Assembly (NCBI GenBank): GCA_020722945.1
Contig: DYJV01000034.1
Coordinates: 1 to 24,553, forward strand
Direction: 5' to 3'
Source of the DNA: Candidatus Methylomirabilis sp.
GTDB taxonomy: Bacteria; DYJV01
DNA length: 24,553 nt
The notes beneath the pieces were generated by a model, which was not told the DNA's origin, made no database searches, and was given only the letters and a program-made list of their open reading frames with translations. Of this stretch, positions 17,032 to 24,553 are shown piece after piece; within the stretch, counting starts at the first letter, position 1; each line of letters opens with the position of its first letter. The translations under genes and the position numbers were made by a program.

Positions 17032-17880
17032 TTAAAGATTAAAAATTTTATTCCAGAAAAACTGAATATTACCTTTTGAATTTGTTTTGAAATCTATATT
17101 ATTGATTTTGTTGACTATGTCATTGATTGATGAGTAAGTAGGGCTGTTTGGCTGTAATTCGAGCAGAAGCTTCTGCTTCTTTACAGCCATTGGAAAATTG
17201 GGGTCAGATGGTATATACCCTAAATAATTTAATGATACATCCACACCAAGATATTTGTCAACTACAAGACTCAATGTTTTAAATACCTGCATAGATTCAT
17301 TTTTTGATTTTGAGTTGTTAATAATGAGGTTAAATCGTTTCTCTTTATACTCTTTGTAAAGAACTTTCATTAATGCATAGGCATCTGTAATGCTTGTAGG
17401 CTCAGGAGTCGCTATAACAATAATCTCTTGTGCTGCTGTGCAAAAGTAAGTTACATTTTTTGCAATTCCAGCTCCTGTATCTATCATGAAATAATCAAAA
17501 TTATCTTGTAGATTTGTGAGCTGCTCTATAAGAATATTTTTTTCATAATCGTTAATATCTGTAGTCTTCTGAATACCTGATGCTGCAGGAATAATCTTGA
17601 TTCCACCTGGTCCAGATACTATTATCTGGTCAATAGTTTTCTCCCCTTTTAGTAGGTGGGATATATTGAATTTTGGGGATAATCCTAATAAAATATCTAT
17701 ATTACCCAGTCCAAGGTCTGCATCCATAAGCAGAACTTTATTCCCACTCTTTGCAAGAAGATAAGCAATATTTGTAATGATATTTGTCTTACCTACGCCA
17801 CCTTTGCCACTTGTAACTGCAATTACTTTTGTAGTGTGTGGAGCAGAGGTTATGTTTCTTAATGTTGATGCCTGATCCAT
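17032..17880 (-). CDS. flhG: Flagellar number regulator FlhG (MinD-like ATPase)
   Basis: This 282-residue P-loop ATPase limits flagellar number and stimulates the GTPase FlhF. The deviant Walker A is KGGVGKT (26-32). Further motifs are LLMDADLGLGNIDILLGL and DYFMIDTGAGI. The N-terminus reads MDQASTLR, matching the DQAxxLR activator helix by which FlhG stimulates FlhF. This supports the ATG at 17880, which also has AAAGGAG 5 nt upstream. An upstream in-frame ATG at 17895 lacks a ribosome site. The C-terminus ends in an aromatic and basic stretch (FFWNKIFNL), a candidate membrane-targeting amphipathic helix. It follows flhF by 20 nt and precedes fliA by 15 nt, so the genes are co-transcribed. 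Confidence 0.95.
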   Translation of the reverse strand: MDQASTLRNITSAPHTTKVIAVTSGKGGVGKTNIITNIAYLLAKSGNKVLLMDADLGLGNIDILLGLSPKFNISHLLKGEKTIDQIIVSGPGGIKIIPAASGIQKTTDINDYEKNILIEQLTNLQDNFDYFMIDTGAGIAKNVTYFCTAAQEIIVIATPEPTSITDAYALMKVLYKEYKEKRFNLIINNSKSKNESMQVFKTLSLVVDKYLGVDVSLNYLGYIPSDPNFPMAVKKQKLLLELQPNSPTYSSINDIVNKINNIDFKTNSKGNIQFFWNKIFNL

Positions 17881-17900
17881 AAATTCTCCTTTCATTAATG

Positions 17901-19085
17901 CTATGAATAGTCAAGTAAATAATTTATTAGTTTATCTTTGCTTGCAATTTCAAGGTCTTCAGGGACTTTTTGACCTATTCCAAAGTAAGATAGAGGTTTC
18001 TCTGTCTCAAATGCTTTATTAAAAATATTCCCATAAGTTGAACTTTCGTCGAGTTTAGTGAATAGTAGTGTGGTAAAAGGAACAACTGAAAATCTTGAGA
18101 TAATATCGTCTAAATCTCTGTTTTTAGTAGTTGCACTAAGGACAAGGTTTATCTCCATTGGAAAGTTGAAATAATCTTTTATCTTTTGGATATGAAAAGT
18201 GTCTCTCTGAGACCTTCCTGCGGTATCAACTAATATATAGTTGTAGTCTGAAAAAGAGTTTAATTTATCTTTAAAATCTTTATTCTCATTAACTACTACA
18301 ACAGGTGTTTTAAGAATTTCTGCGTATGTTTTAAGCTGTTCAACAGCAGCAATTCTGTAAGTATCAAATGTAAACAGAGCAGTTTTCTTCTTTTCGATAA
18401 GTCTGTATTTTGCTGCAATTTTAGCAAGAGTGGTAGTTTTCCCAACACCTGTTGGCCCTATGAATGATATTATTTTGGGAGTTTTATCTCCTTGATTAGT
18501 GGGTGGCTCGTAAGTTTTTATTTTACTCCTCATCTTAATTTTTAAAATATTTTTTAGCCGTTCAGAATTAATATTTGAGATGTTGCCTATTTCAAAAGCT
18601 ATATTTTCTATTAGTTTGTATGCGATACTCTCATTGACCTCTTGCATCACCATATCTTCATAAAGTGATATAAGTTTTGAGTCAAGTGAATCAATAGGAT
18701 AAATCCCTGAATGTTTCATAATCGTTGATAACATCTTTTTTAACTGTGGGAGCTCTCTATTAATTTCATTCCTCTCTGAAATATAATTTTCGAGAAGTTT
18801 CTTTATTGATTCAAGCTCATTTGAAAATTCAGATACATTCTCTATGTATGGTGTCATTTTTATGAAATTTTTTGATTTGTTAAGGTTGTTGTAGGAACCT
18901 CGCTCGTAAGTATCCTGATTGTCAATAGCTGCTTCTATTTCTACCCAATCTCTTCCAAAAATACCGAAACTGTCAGATTTTTGAATTTTTTTAGTTTTTA
19001 AGATAACAGCGTCATTACCAAATTCACATTTTACCATCTTTAAAGCTTCATCCATTGTAGGAGCTTGAAATTTTCTGACTTTCAT
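17901..19085 (-). CDS. flhF: Flagellar SRP-type GTPase FlhF
   Basis: FlhF marks the pole where the flagellum is built and recruits early export components. This 394-residue protein has the basic N-terminal B domain (1-110, starting MKVRKFQAPTMDEALKMVK), an NG core with the N helices (about 115-195), and a G domain. P-loop [10 protein letters not shown] lies at 210-219, followed by DTYRIAAVEQL, DTAGRS and TKLDE. The FlhF family form is thus complete and separates it from Ffh and FtsY. The start is the ATG at 19085 with GGAGAG upstream. The gap to flhA is 54 nt without a visible promoter, which argues for read-through from the sigma-54 site before flhA. FlhG follows and is its GTPase activator. 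Confidence 0.96.
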   Translation of the reverse strand: MKVRKFQAPTMDEALKMVKCEFGNDAVILKTKKIQKSDSFGIFGRDWVEIEAAIDNQDTYERGSYNNLNKSKNFIKMTPYIENVSEFSNELESIKKLLENYISERNEINRELPQLKKMLSTIMKHSGIYPIDSLDSKLISLYEDMVMQEVNESIAYKLIENIAFEIGNISNINSERLKNILKIKMRSKIKTYEPPTNQGDKTPKIISFIGPTGVGKTTTLAKIAAKYRLIEKKKTALFTFDTYRIAAVEQLKTYAEILKTPVVVVNENKDFKDKLNSFSDYNYILVDTAGRSQRDTFHIQKIKDYFNFPMEINLVLSATTKNRDLDDIISRFSVVPFTTLLFTKLDESSTYGNIFNKAFETEKPLSYFGIGQKVPEDLEIASKDKLINYLLDYS

Positions 19086-19139
19086 TCTTTCTCTCCATTG
19101 TGATTTTTTAGTTGTGTAAATAATCTAAAGTAAAAGTGT

Positions 19140-21230
19140 CTATTTTTCATCAATTACACCAACTGATTCTATGTTTGTAGATGGAACAATTTCGTTATGT
19201 GATAAAACATTTACCCTCTTTATATATTTTTCTAATAAAACTCTAAGGTGATATCGTGTTATTGGAGCTGTAAGGATAATTGTTTGAGCTCCAAGTATTT
19301 GAAATTTCTCACTGAGCTGGTTTACTTTCCTTATTATCTTATTTGCTATTACTGGATCAAGTGTGAGGAAAGCACCATGTTCTGTCCTATGTATTGCATT
19401 TGCGATCATATCTTCAAGCTGTGGTGATATTGTAGCTATTCTTAAAATATTATCTTCACCTACAAAAAGTTTGGTAATTGTTCTAAAAAGAGCTTGCCTT
19501 ACATACTCTGTGAGGATATCAGTCTCCTTTGTTATGGAAGCATAATCTGCAAGAGTTTCGAGGATAGTTTGGATGTCTCTTATAGGAATCTGCTCTCTAA
19601 GAAGGTTCTGGAATATTTTCTGAACTTTCCCTATTGATAATAAATTTGGAATGAGCTCTTCTACTAATTTAGGGTAATTGCTCTTTGCAGAATCAAGGAT
19701 ATTCTGTATCTCTTGTCTGGTCAAGAGTTCGTAACAGTGATCTTTTATAACCTCTGTTATGTGAGTTACTACTACTGTGGTAATATCAACCACAGTATAA
19801 CCTGCAACTTGTGCTCTTTCACGAACGCTATCTTTTATCCATATAGCAGGAAGTCCAAATGCTGGTTCGACTGTTTTTATGCCGGGGACTTCTTCAGTAA
19901 CTGTCCCTGGATTCATTGCAAGGTAGTGGTTTGTCATGACTTCACCCTTTGCGATACTGTTCCCTTTTATTAAAATTGCATATTCATTCGGTTTTAATTG
20001 TAGATTATCCCTTATTCTGACAGATGGTATAACAAATCCTGCCTCAAGTGCAAATTGTTTTCTGAGAGATTTGATCCTCTCTATAAGTTCTCCATTTTGA
20101 GAGGTATCAACAATAGAGATTAGACCATATCCGACTTCAAGTTCTATAATATCTATAGGTGGAAGTGTATCAACCACATCCTGCTGTTTTTTAAGTTTTT
20201 TAGATTTTTCATCTTCATCTTTTTGAATATCTTTAGAAACTTTCCCTAATAATTTGTCTGAAAAATATGCTGCAAAACCTGCTGCTATTGCAAGTATCAT
20301 AAATGGGAGTTTAGGTAATCCCGGTATAAGTGAAAACATTGTAAGAGTGAATGCTGCAATTCCAGTTGCTCTTGGGTAGCCAAGAAATTGTCCACCTATT
20401 TCAGCGCCCAAACTCTCTTTCGATGCAGCTCGTGAAACCAATATACCTGTTGCAAGTGAGATAGTTATTGATGGTATCTGAGCAACAAGACCATCACCAA
20501 TGGTAAGTATGGTGTATGTTTTTAATGCTTCTAAAAGTGGCATACCTTGTAGAGCACCAATAATAAAGCCACCTATTATATTTATAAAAGTTATGAGAAG
20601 CCCTGCTTGAGCATCCCCACTTACGAATTTTGATGCACCATCCATTGCTCCGAAAAAATCAGCCTCTCTTCGTATTGCCTCTCTTCTCTCTTTAGCTTCA
20701 TCCTCTGTTATGGTGCCTGCATTTAGGTCAGCATCGATACTCATCTGTTTACCGGGCATAGCATCCAATGTAAATCTTGCAGCTACTTCTGAAATTCTGG
20801 TTGCACCACTTGTTATAACTCTTATGTTTATCAATACGAGTATTGCAAATATAACACCTCCAACTACATAGTTCCCACCGACAACAAATTCACCAAATGC
20901 CTGTATTACTTTACCAGCAGAACTAATCCCCTCTGTCCCATTGAGGAGTATAAGTCTTGTTGAGGAAACATTAAGTGAAAGTCTAAATATTGTTGTGATT
21001 AGGAGAAGAGATGGAAAAACACTGAAGTCAAGAGTCTGTGGAACATACATTACAATTAGGAGTATCATTATAGCCATTGTAAGATTGAGTGATAAAGCGA
21101 TATCAAGAATATATGTAGGTAGTGGAATAATTATAAGTGCAATTGATAATATAACTACCATAGAGAGTATTACATCTTTGTTTTTGAGTATGCTGTTAAT
21201 GTCCATTTTTTTTAATGCAGCTTCTGCCAT
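19140..21230 (-). CDS. flhA: Flagellar export gate protein FlhA
   Basis: FlhA forms the nonameric ring of the flagellar type III export apparatus. The N-terminal half has about eight membrane helices, first seen at SMVVILSIALIIIPLPTYILDIALSL. The signature loop RISEVAARFTLDAMPGKQMSIDADLNAG, followed by ITEDEAKERR, is the family's most conserved part. The C-terminal half is the cytoplasmic domain that docks chaperone-substrate complexes. The start is set at the ATG 21230 because GAGAGGT lies 5 nt upstream, giving 696 residues, the usual length. A longer reading from 21275 would begin inside the sigma-54 promoter, ahead of the predicted transcription start. It is followed by flhF, flhG and fliA. 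Confidence 0.96.
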   Translation of the reverse strand: MAEAALKKMDINSILKNKDVILSMVVILSIALIIIPLPTYILDIALSLNLTMAIMILLIVMYVPQTLDFSVFPSLLLITTIFRLSLNVSSTRLILLNGTEGISSAGKVIQAFGEFVVGGNYVVGGVIFAILVLINIRVITSGATRISEVAARFTLDAMPGKQMSIDADLNAGTITEDEAKERREAIRREADFFGAMDGASKFVSGDAQAGLLITFINIIGGFIIGALQGMPLLEALKTYTILTIGDGLVAQIPSITISLATGILVSRAASKESLGAEIGGQFLGYPRATGIAAFTLTMFSLIPGLPKLPFMILAIAAGFAAYFSDKLLGKVSKDIQKDEDEKSKKLKKQQDVVDTLPPIDIIELEVGYGLISIVDTSQNGELIERIKSLRKQFALEAGFVIPSVRIRDNLQLKPNEYAILIKGNSIAKGEVMTNHYLAMNPGTVTEEVPGIKTVEPAFGLPAIWIKDSVRERAQVAGYTVVDITTVVVTHITEVIKDHCYELLTRQEIQNILDSAKSNYPKLVEELIPNLLSIGKVQKIFQNLLREQIPIRDIQTILETLADYASITKETDILTEYVRQALFRTITKLFVGEDNILRIATISPQLEDMIANAIHRTEHGAFLTLDPVIANKIIRKVNQLSEKFQILGAQTIILTAPITRYHLRVLLEKYIKRVNVLSHNEIVPSTNIESVGVIDEK

Positions 21231-21259
21231 TTTTACCTCTCTATTTTTTTTTATTGAAT

Positions 21260-21274
21260 GCAAATAATATGCCA
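21260..21274 (-). promoter_or_regulatory. Sigma-54 (RpoN) promoter of flhA
   Basis: On the minus strand 21274-21260 reads TGGCATATTATTTGC. Against the consensus TGGCACG-N4-TTGC the -24 GG and -12 GC pairs are exact and correctly spaced, as are TGGCA and TTGC. Transcription should begin near 21248, giving a leader of about 18 nt that contains the ribosome site. A sigma-54-dependent activator would be needed; none is encoded here. Confidence 0.75.
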
Positions 21275-21472
21275 TTGATATGTAAAAGTAGTTGGCTTTA
21301 AGATTATTTTATAAATTGATTTAAATTCAATTTTAATAATGTTTTAGAAGTTAGGTAGAATTATATTTAAAGTAATCTTACTCATAGTCGATTCCACTAT
21401 TTAAAATGTAAAGTTAGAGAATTAATATTAAATGAAGATTCTGTGTTATAGATGCTTTGAAAGTAAAAGGAG

Positions 21473-22525
21473 CTATATCTTATTTTTAAGTTTGTATACA
21501 TAGGCCAGAACCTCAGCTACAGCTTTATAAAAATTTTCAGGGATAGAATCACCTATTTCAACAAGTTTGAATAAAGCTCTTGTAAGTGGTTTATTTTCAA
21601 TTATAGGGACTCCATGCTCCTCAGCTATTTTTTTTATCCTCTCTGCGACAAATCCGGCACCCTTTGCAACAACTTTGGGTGCGTCCATTGTAGTTTTATC
21701 GTAATGAAGAGCTATTGCAAGGTGAGTAGGGTTTGTAATTACTACATCAGCTTTAGGAATCTGTTTGAACATACGCCTCATTGCAAGCTCCATCTGTTTG
21801 GTTTTTATTTTGCTTTTTACTTCAGGGTCCCCTTCAGCCTGTCTTCGCTCATCTTTTACCTCCTCTTTAGTCATTTTGATACTCTCTTCAAATTCATGCT
21901 TCTGATAAAGATAATCTAATATTCCGAGAGGAAGAAAGATAATAATAACTTTAAAGAATATTCTATAAGTAAGATTAGCAGTATATGAGAAAGAATCAAA
22001 TAAAGGCTGGTCCATTAGTGGGAGAATATTTTCAATTTCATCTTTGAGAACATTGTAGATAGGCCAACCAATTATGATCATTTTAATAATAGATTTTAAT
22101 AAAGTGATTAAGCTCTCTTTTGAAAAAAATCTTGGGAGTCCTCTAAAAAGTTTTGATAATTTTGGTTGTATTGGATTGTAGGTAACATGCCATCCTACCT
22201 GAGCTATATTTACAAGTAATCCTATTGAAAAAATTATTATCAACCATGGTGCAAGAGTAATTAGTATCTCTTTCATAACTAAAAGGAGAAGTGAATAGAT
22301 ATTTGCTTGGTTCATATTTTTAAGTAGATTATCTGAGAAACCCCACCTGAAGATGTCAAATAAATGACGGAATACATAGTTTGAGAAGAAGTAGAAGTTG
22401 ATAATAATAGCTACAAAAATTGCACTATTTGTGAGCTCTTCACTCCTTGCTACCTGCCCCTCATTACGAACCCTATCCCGCTGTTTCCGAGTTGCAGGTT
22501 CTGTCCGTCTTGGATCTTTTGGCAT
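21473..22525 (-). CDS. flhB: Flagellar export switch protein FlhB
   Basis: This 350-residue membrane protein switches the export apparatus from rod/hook to filament substrates. The N-terminus (TRKQRDRVRNEGQVARSEELTNSAIF) is the family opening. Four hydrophobic segments lie at about 33-53, 80-108, 143-160 and 183-205. The conserved cytoplasmic linker MTKEEVKDERRQAEGDPEVK leads to the autocleavage motif N265-PTH and the C-terminal domain ending PENFYKAVAEVLAYVY. The cleavage asparagine and proline are intact. The start ATG has AAGGG 6 nt upstream. A 242-nt gap to flhA, which has its own promoter, means the two need not share a transcript. fliR and other gate genes are not adjacent in the window. 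Confidence 0.96.
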   Translation of the reverse strand: MPKDPRRTEPATRKQRDRVRNEGQVARSEELTNSAIFVAIIINFYFFSNYVFRHLFDIFRWGFSDNLLKNMNQANIYSLLLLVMKEILITLAPWLIIIFSIGLLVNIAQVGWHVTYNPIQPKLSKLFRGLPRFFSKESLITLLKSIIKMIIIGWPIYNVLKDEIENILPLMDQPLFDSFSYTANLTYRIFFKVIIIFLPLGILDYLYQKHEFEESIKMTKEEVKDERRQAEGDPEVKSKIKTKQMELAMRRMFKQIPKADVVITNPTHLAIALHYDKTTMDAPKVVAKGAGFVAERIKKIAEEHGVPIIENKPLTRALFKLVEIGDSIPENFYKAVAEVLAYVYKLKNKI

Positions 22526-22560
22526 ATAGAACCCTTTTTATGAATTTATTTGTTATAAAA

Positions 22561-22575
22561 GCAATAATATGACCA
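22561..22575 (-). promoter_or_regulatory. Sigma-54 (RpoN) promoter candidate of flhB
   Basis: On the minus strand 22575-22561 reads TGGTCATATTATTGC. The -24 GG and -12 GC are exactly spaced and TTGC is intact, while the CA of TGGCA is replaced. The predicted start near 22549 leaves a leader of about 24 nt with AAGGG. It shares the TATTATT-like spacer with the flhA site. Confidence 0.6.
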
Positions 22576-22719
22576 AATTTTATCTTACCTTTCCAATTTA
22601 AAATAAAATTTTTAGACACTATCTGTTAAAATTATTTATTGTAAGAGATTGTATATTTATGTTAGAGCATTAATAGTTTTTATGCTTATATTAAAATTCA
22701 ATATTCGAAAGGATTTAAT

Positions 22720-23466
22720 ATGATGGTTGAAGATACCTTGTTTCAAGAATTTAAAGATAAAGCAGTAAAAGAGGTTATTGAGCTTGTATATATTGGAGTG
22801 GGCTATACTGCTTTACTCCTTGAGAGTGGAAGTATTGGGATAGCATATTCATACTTTGATTCTAAAAAAGGTTGCTCTCTTTTAGACATGGAAGTTGATT
22901 ATGAAAAGAAAACAGGAGAAAAACTCCTTGAGAAAATTTACAGCAATATTCCCTTTGAAAGGACAGTTGCACTTGCTCTGATAAATGCTTTGAATAATGA
23001 ATTTGCATTGAAACTTGAAGTTGATAGAGACAACTCTAAACTTTTTGAGCTTCTCGATATTTACAGTAGTAAAAAGATTGCAATGGTTGGATTTTTTGCT
23101 CCTATAGTAAATAAAATTTCAGCTTCAAACTCTGAAATAAAAATTATTGATGAAAGTCGAGAGATAGAGGATAAAGATTTTTTTAATTACCTTAATATTG
23201 CTGATTCACTTATTTTAACTTCAACATCTATATTAAATGGTAGTTTTAACTCAATTATAGAGAAAGTTAAAGATTCTAAAGTAAAAGTCATTCTGATAGG
23301 ACCATCTACCCCGATGGTGAAAAAACTTATTGATAATTATGGTATATCTATGCTTGCAGGGTCAGCTCCAAGAGAGGGCGAAGGTGTATTAAAAGCTGTA
23401 AGACATGGCAAAGGGACACCAATAATAGGTAAATACTGCAAAAAGGTCTATATGTCTAAATATTAA
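22720..23466 (+). CDS. DUF4213/DUF364 putative heavy-metal chelation protein
   Basis: This 248-residue cytosolic protein has the two-part layout of the family. A DUF4213-like N-terminal region (about 5-90, including ERTVALALINALNN) is followed by a DUF364 Rossmann-like region (about 95-248). The latter contains KIAMVGFFAPIVNKI, NIADSLILTSTSILNGSFNSII, VILIGPSTPMVKKLI and a terminal AREGEGVLKAV-like stretch (APREGEGVLKAVRHGKGTP). Family members are annotated as putative chelators of heavy metals, and some accompany molybdenum, nickel or cobalt systems; a defined reaction is lacking. It converges on cobI with only 5 nt between the stop codons, which suggests but does not prove a link to cobalt or corrinoid handling. 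The start ATG has AAAGGA 6 nt upstream; a second ATG follows directly. Confidence 0.85.
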   Translation: MMVEDTLFQEFKDKAVKEVIELVYIGVGYTALLLESGSIGIAYSYFDSKKGCSLLDMEVDYEKKTGEKLLEKIYSNIPFERTVALALINALNNEFALKLEVDRDNSKLFELLDIYSSKKIAMVGFFAPIVNKISASNSEIKIIDESREIEDKDFFNYLNIADSLILTSTSILNGSFNSIIEKVKDSKVKVILIGPSTPMVKKLIDNYGISMLAGSAPREGEGVLKAVRHGKGTPIIGKYCKKVYMSKY

Positions 23467-23471
23467 AAAAA

Positions 23472-24182
23472 TTATTTTTTGAGAAGTAGTATAGATAGAT
23501 ATTTTTGGATGCTGTCATCCTGAAGCTCACTGCTTGAGATATCAAAATTAATTTCTTGGTTTGGGAGGCATATATTTTTCATATGTATGATTTTGGAGAA
23601 TTTTTTACTTTTGATGAAATTCACAATTTCAGAAGATTTTTTAGGGATTTTCATTAATACGAGAGAATTGGAATTTTCATATAATGAATTGAATCTCTCT
23701 TTAGAGAAGTGTGTCATTGGATAGATGGTAAGAACTTCATCCTCCTCTACGAGTGATGTAGATGTATTGGCTGCAAGAGATGAAAATGATGTTATTCCGG
23801 GAATAGTTTCAAATGAGAGGTTGCTTATAGCTTTTCTAAGTTTGTCAAGTATATAGCTGTAAGTGCTGTAAAGAGTAGTATCACCCAATGTTACAAAGAC
23901 AACATCAAGTCCTTTATTAATGTCTATTTTTATCTCTTCTATAACTTTATCTCGATGGCTGTCAAGAATATCTGATTTGTAAGACATTGAAAATATAGCA
24001 GGTTTGATCAATGAATCTTTGATGTAAGGTTTGATAGTATTGTAAGCAATACTCTTTTCTATTGTATCTTTTGTTGGAACATATATTACATCAGCGTCAG
24101 ATATAAGCTGTGCACCTTTGACTGTAACGAGATCAGGACAACCTGGTCCTATCCCAACTCCAAAGAATTTACCTTTTTTCAT
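23472..24182 (-). CDS. cobI: Precorrin-2 / cobalt-factor-II C20-methyltransferase
   Basis: This 236-residue SAM-dependent methylase adds the C20 methyl group in corrin ring assembly. The tetrapyrrole methylase fold is recognised from FFGVGIGPG (6-14), SDADVIYVP, VTLGDTTLYSTYSYIL (98-112) and ETIPGITSFSSLAA. The LYSTYxYIL form after the GD motif marks the CobI/CbiL subgroup. Two positions are unusual: the normally acidic GPGDP loop reads GPGC15P, and GDP is GDT (101-102). Whether the substrate is cobalt-free (CobI) or cobalt-containing (CbiL) cannot be told. AAAGGGA lies just before the ATG and a good promoter lies 75 nt upstream. No riboswitch fits in the short leader. No other corrin gene is in the window. 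Confidence 0.9.
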   Translation of the reverse strand: MKKGKFFGVGIGPGCPDLVTVKGAQLISDADVIYVPTKDTIEKSIAYNTIKPYIKDSLIKPAIFSMSYKSDILDSHRDKVIEEIKIDINKGLDVVFVTLGDTTLYSTYSYILDKLRKAISNLSFETIPGITSFSSLAANTSTSLVEEDEVLTIYPMTHFSKERFNSLYENSNSLVLMKIPKKSSEIVNFIKSKKFSKIIHMKNICLPNQEINFDISSSELQDDSIQKYLSILLLKK

Positions 24183-24256
24183 ATTTCCCTTTCTATTTTG
24201 GGTTAAAATATAATTTTACAGAAATAATGAATGATTAATAAAAATGGTAGGTTAAT

Positions 24257-24285
24257 TTCATATTAAAATAGAAGATTATTGTCAA
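24257..24285 (-). promoter_or_regulatory. Sigma-70-type promoter of cobI
   Basis: On the minus strand a perfect TTGACA (24285-24280) is followed after 17 nt by TATGAA (24262-24257). The predicted start near 24250 gives a leader of about 68 nt, too short for a cobalamin riboswitch. Confidence 0.55.
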
Positions 24286-24489
24286 TTAATTTCTTTTTCA
24301 AGTTTATCTGTAATTCAATTTGAAGGTTTAAAATTTAAATTATAATTAAATTAAACGCTTGTTTTTTTGGCAAAAAAAGAGAGGAGAAATCTCAAGAATA
24401 TGCTTCAAGGCTGAAAAATAGAAAAGATAAAAACAAAAAGAAAAATTAAAAATAGAAAAAGAAGGAAGGGAAAAACAAAATCCAAAAGA
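24286..24489. other. Gene-free region with T7/A7 dyad and A/G-rich tract
   Basis: No gene is seen between the cobI promoter and the window end. T7 (24362-24368), GGC, A7 (24372-24378) form a short dyad. From about 24409 to 24489 the plus strand is almost only A and G, with few pyrimidines. The stretch does not match any RNA family known to me. Confidence 0.35.
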
Positions 24490-24553
24490 ACAACCACCCC
24501 GTCCAGCTTCGCTGTCCACCCCTTGAGTAGAGGGGAATTCTCCGTCACCTAAC
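24490..24553. repeat. GC-rich double-hairpin element at the window edge
   Basis: This segment is C/G-rich in contrast to the preceding A-rich tract. It holds CAGC-TTC-GCTG (24504-24514) and CCCCTT-GAGTA-GAGGGG (24519-24535, including one T-G pair), after ACCACCCCGTCC. The layout of two small hairpins around CCACCCC resembles abundant intergenic repeat elements in several AT-rich bacterial lineages; that comparison is from memory. The right end is cut by the window. Confidence 0.5.

Noticed and set aside
19086-19139. Promoter in the flhA-flhF gap
   Set aside because: No sigma-54, sigma-28 or good sigma-70 match is present; read-through from flhA is simpler.
20941-21267. 108-codon plus-strand frame opposite flhA
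   Set aside because: It mirrors the membrane helices of FlhA on the other strand; hydrophobicity is a by-product.
24183-24256. Second cobalamin riboswitch before cobI
   Set aside because: The leader from the likely promoter is only about 70 nt and lacks the B12 box and other aptamer motifs.

Overview
The window is an AT-rich bacterial chromosome segment with tightly packed genes. It encodes a ClpB disaggregase, flagellar export and placement genes, c-di-GMP signalling proteins, a heptose-bisphosphate phosphatase and corrin-ring methylation. This points to a motile, Gram-negative-type bacterium with de novo B12 synthesis. The mix resembles Deferribacterota or a deltaproteobacterium-like lineage, but that placement is inference from gene style and composition and cannot be proven here.

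Layout. 1-308: a non-coding, locally GC-rich stretch with strong inverted repeats, then tRNA-Ala(GGC) on the minus strand. 313-3663 (minus): an iron-sulfur-flavoprotein-like flavin reductase ending 4 nt before the tRNA, and clpB. 3864-8211 (plus): a probable four-gene operon of GAF/HD-GYP phosphodiesterase, HDOD protein, class I fructose-1,6-bisphosphatase and IMP dehydrogenase, ended by an A/T-stem terminator. 8269-9093: a complete cobalamin riboswitch, a long leader, an unrecognised 83-residue protein and two strong hairpins. 9334-11503 (plus): hflX with a long N-terminal extension, overlapped by gmhB. 11471-12370 (minus): a LysR regulator whose 3' end overlaps gmhB. 12680-16131 (plus): three overlapping genes, namely a YqiA-like hydrolase, a membrane Cache-PAS-GGDEF cyclase and an AmrS-type radical SAM protein. 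16324-22525 (minus): flhB, flhA, flhF, flhG and fliA, with sigma-54-type promoters in front of flhB and flhA. 22720-24182: a DUF4213/DUF364 metal-chelation protein converging on cobI. 24183-24553: a gene-free region with the cobI promoter, an A/G-rich tract and a GC-rich double-hairpin element cut by the window edge.

How the genes fit together. The flagellar block joins export gate (FlhA, FlhB), pole marking and number control (FlhF, FlhG) and late-gene transcription (FliA). The sigma-54 sites suggest a hierarchy in which an RpoN-dependent activator controls the middle genes and FliA the late ones. Two c-di-GMP enzymes with opposite activities sit in separate operons: an HD-GYP hydrolase and a GGDEF synthase with an intact I-site. 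B12 appears twice, as the riboswitch before the small protein and as cobI next to DUF364. The most promising unexplained items are the riboswitch-controlled 83-residue protein, the MPN/JAB-like N-terminal extension of HflX, the inverted repeat that absorbs the tRNA CCA end, and the structured element at the right edge.
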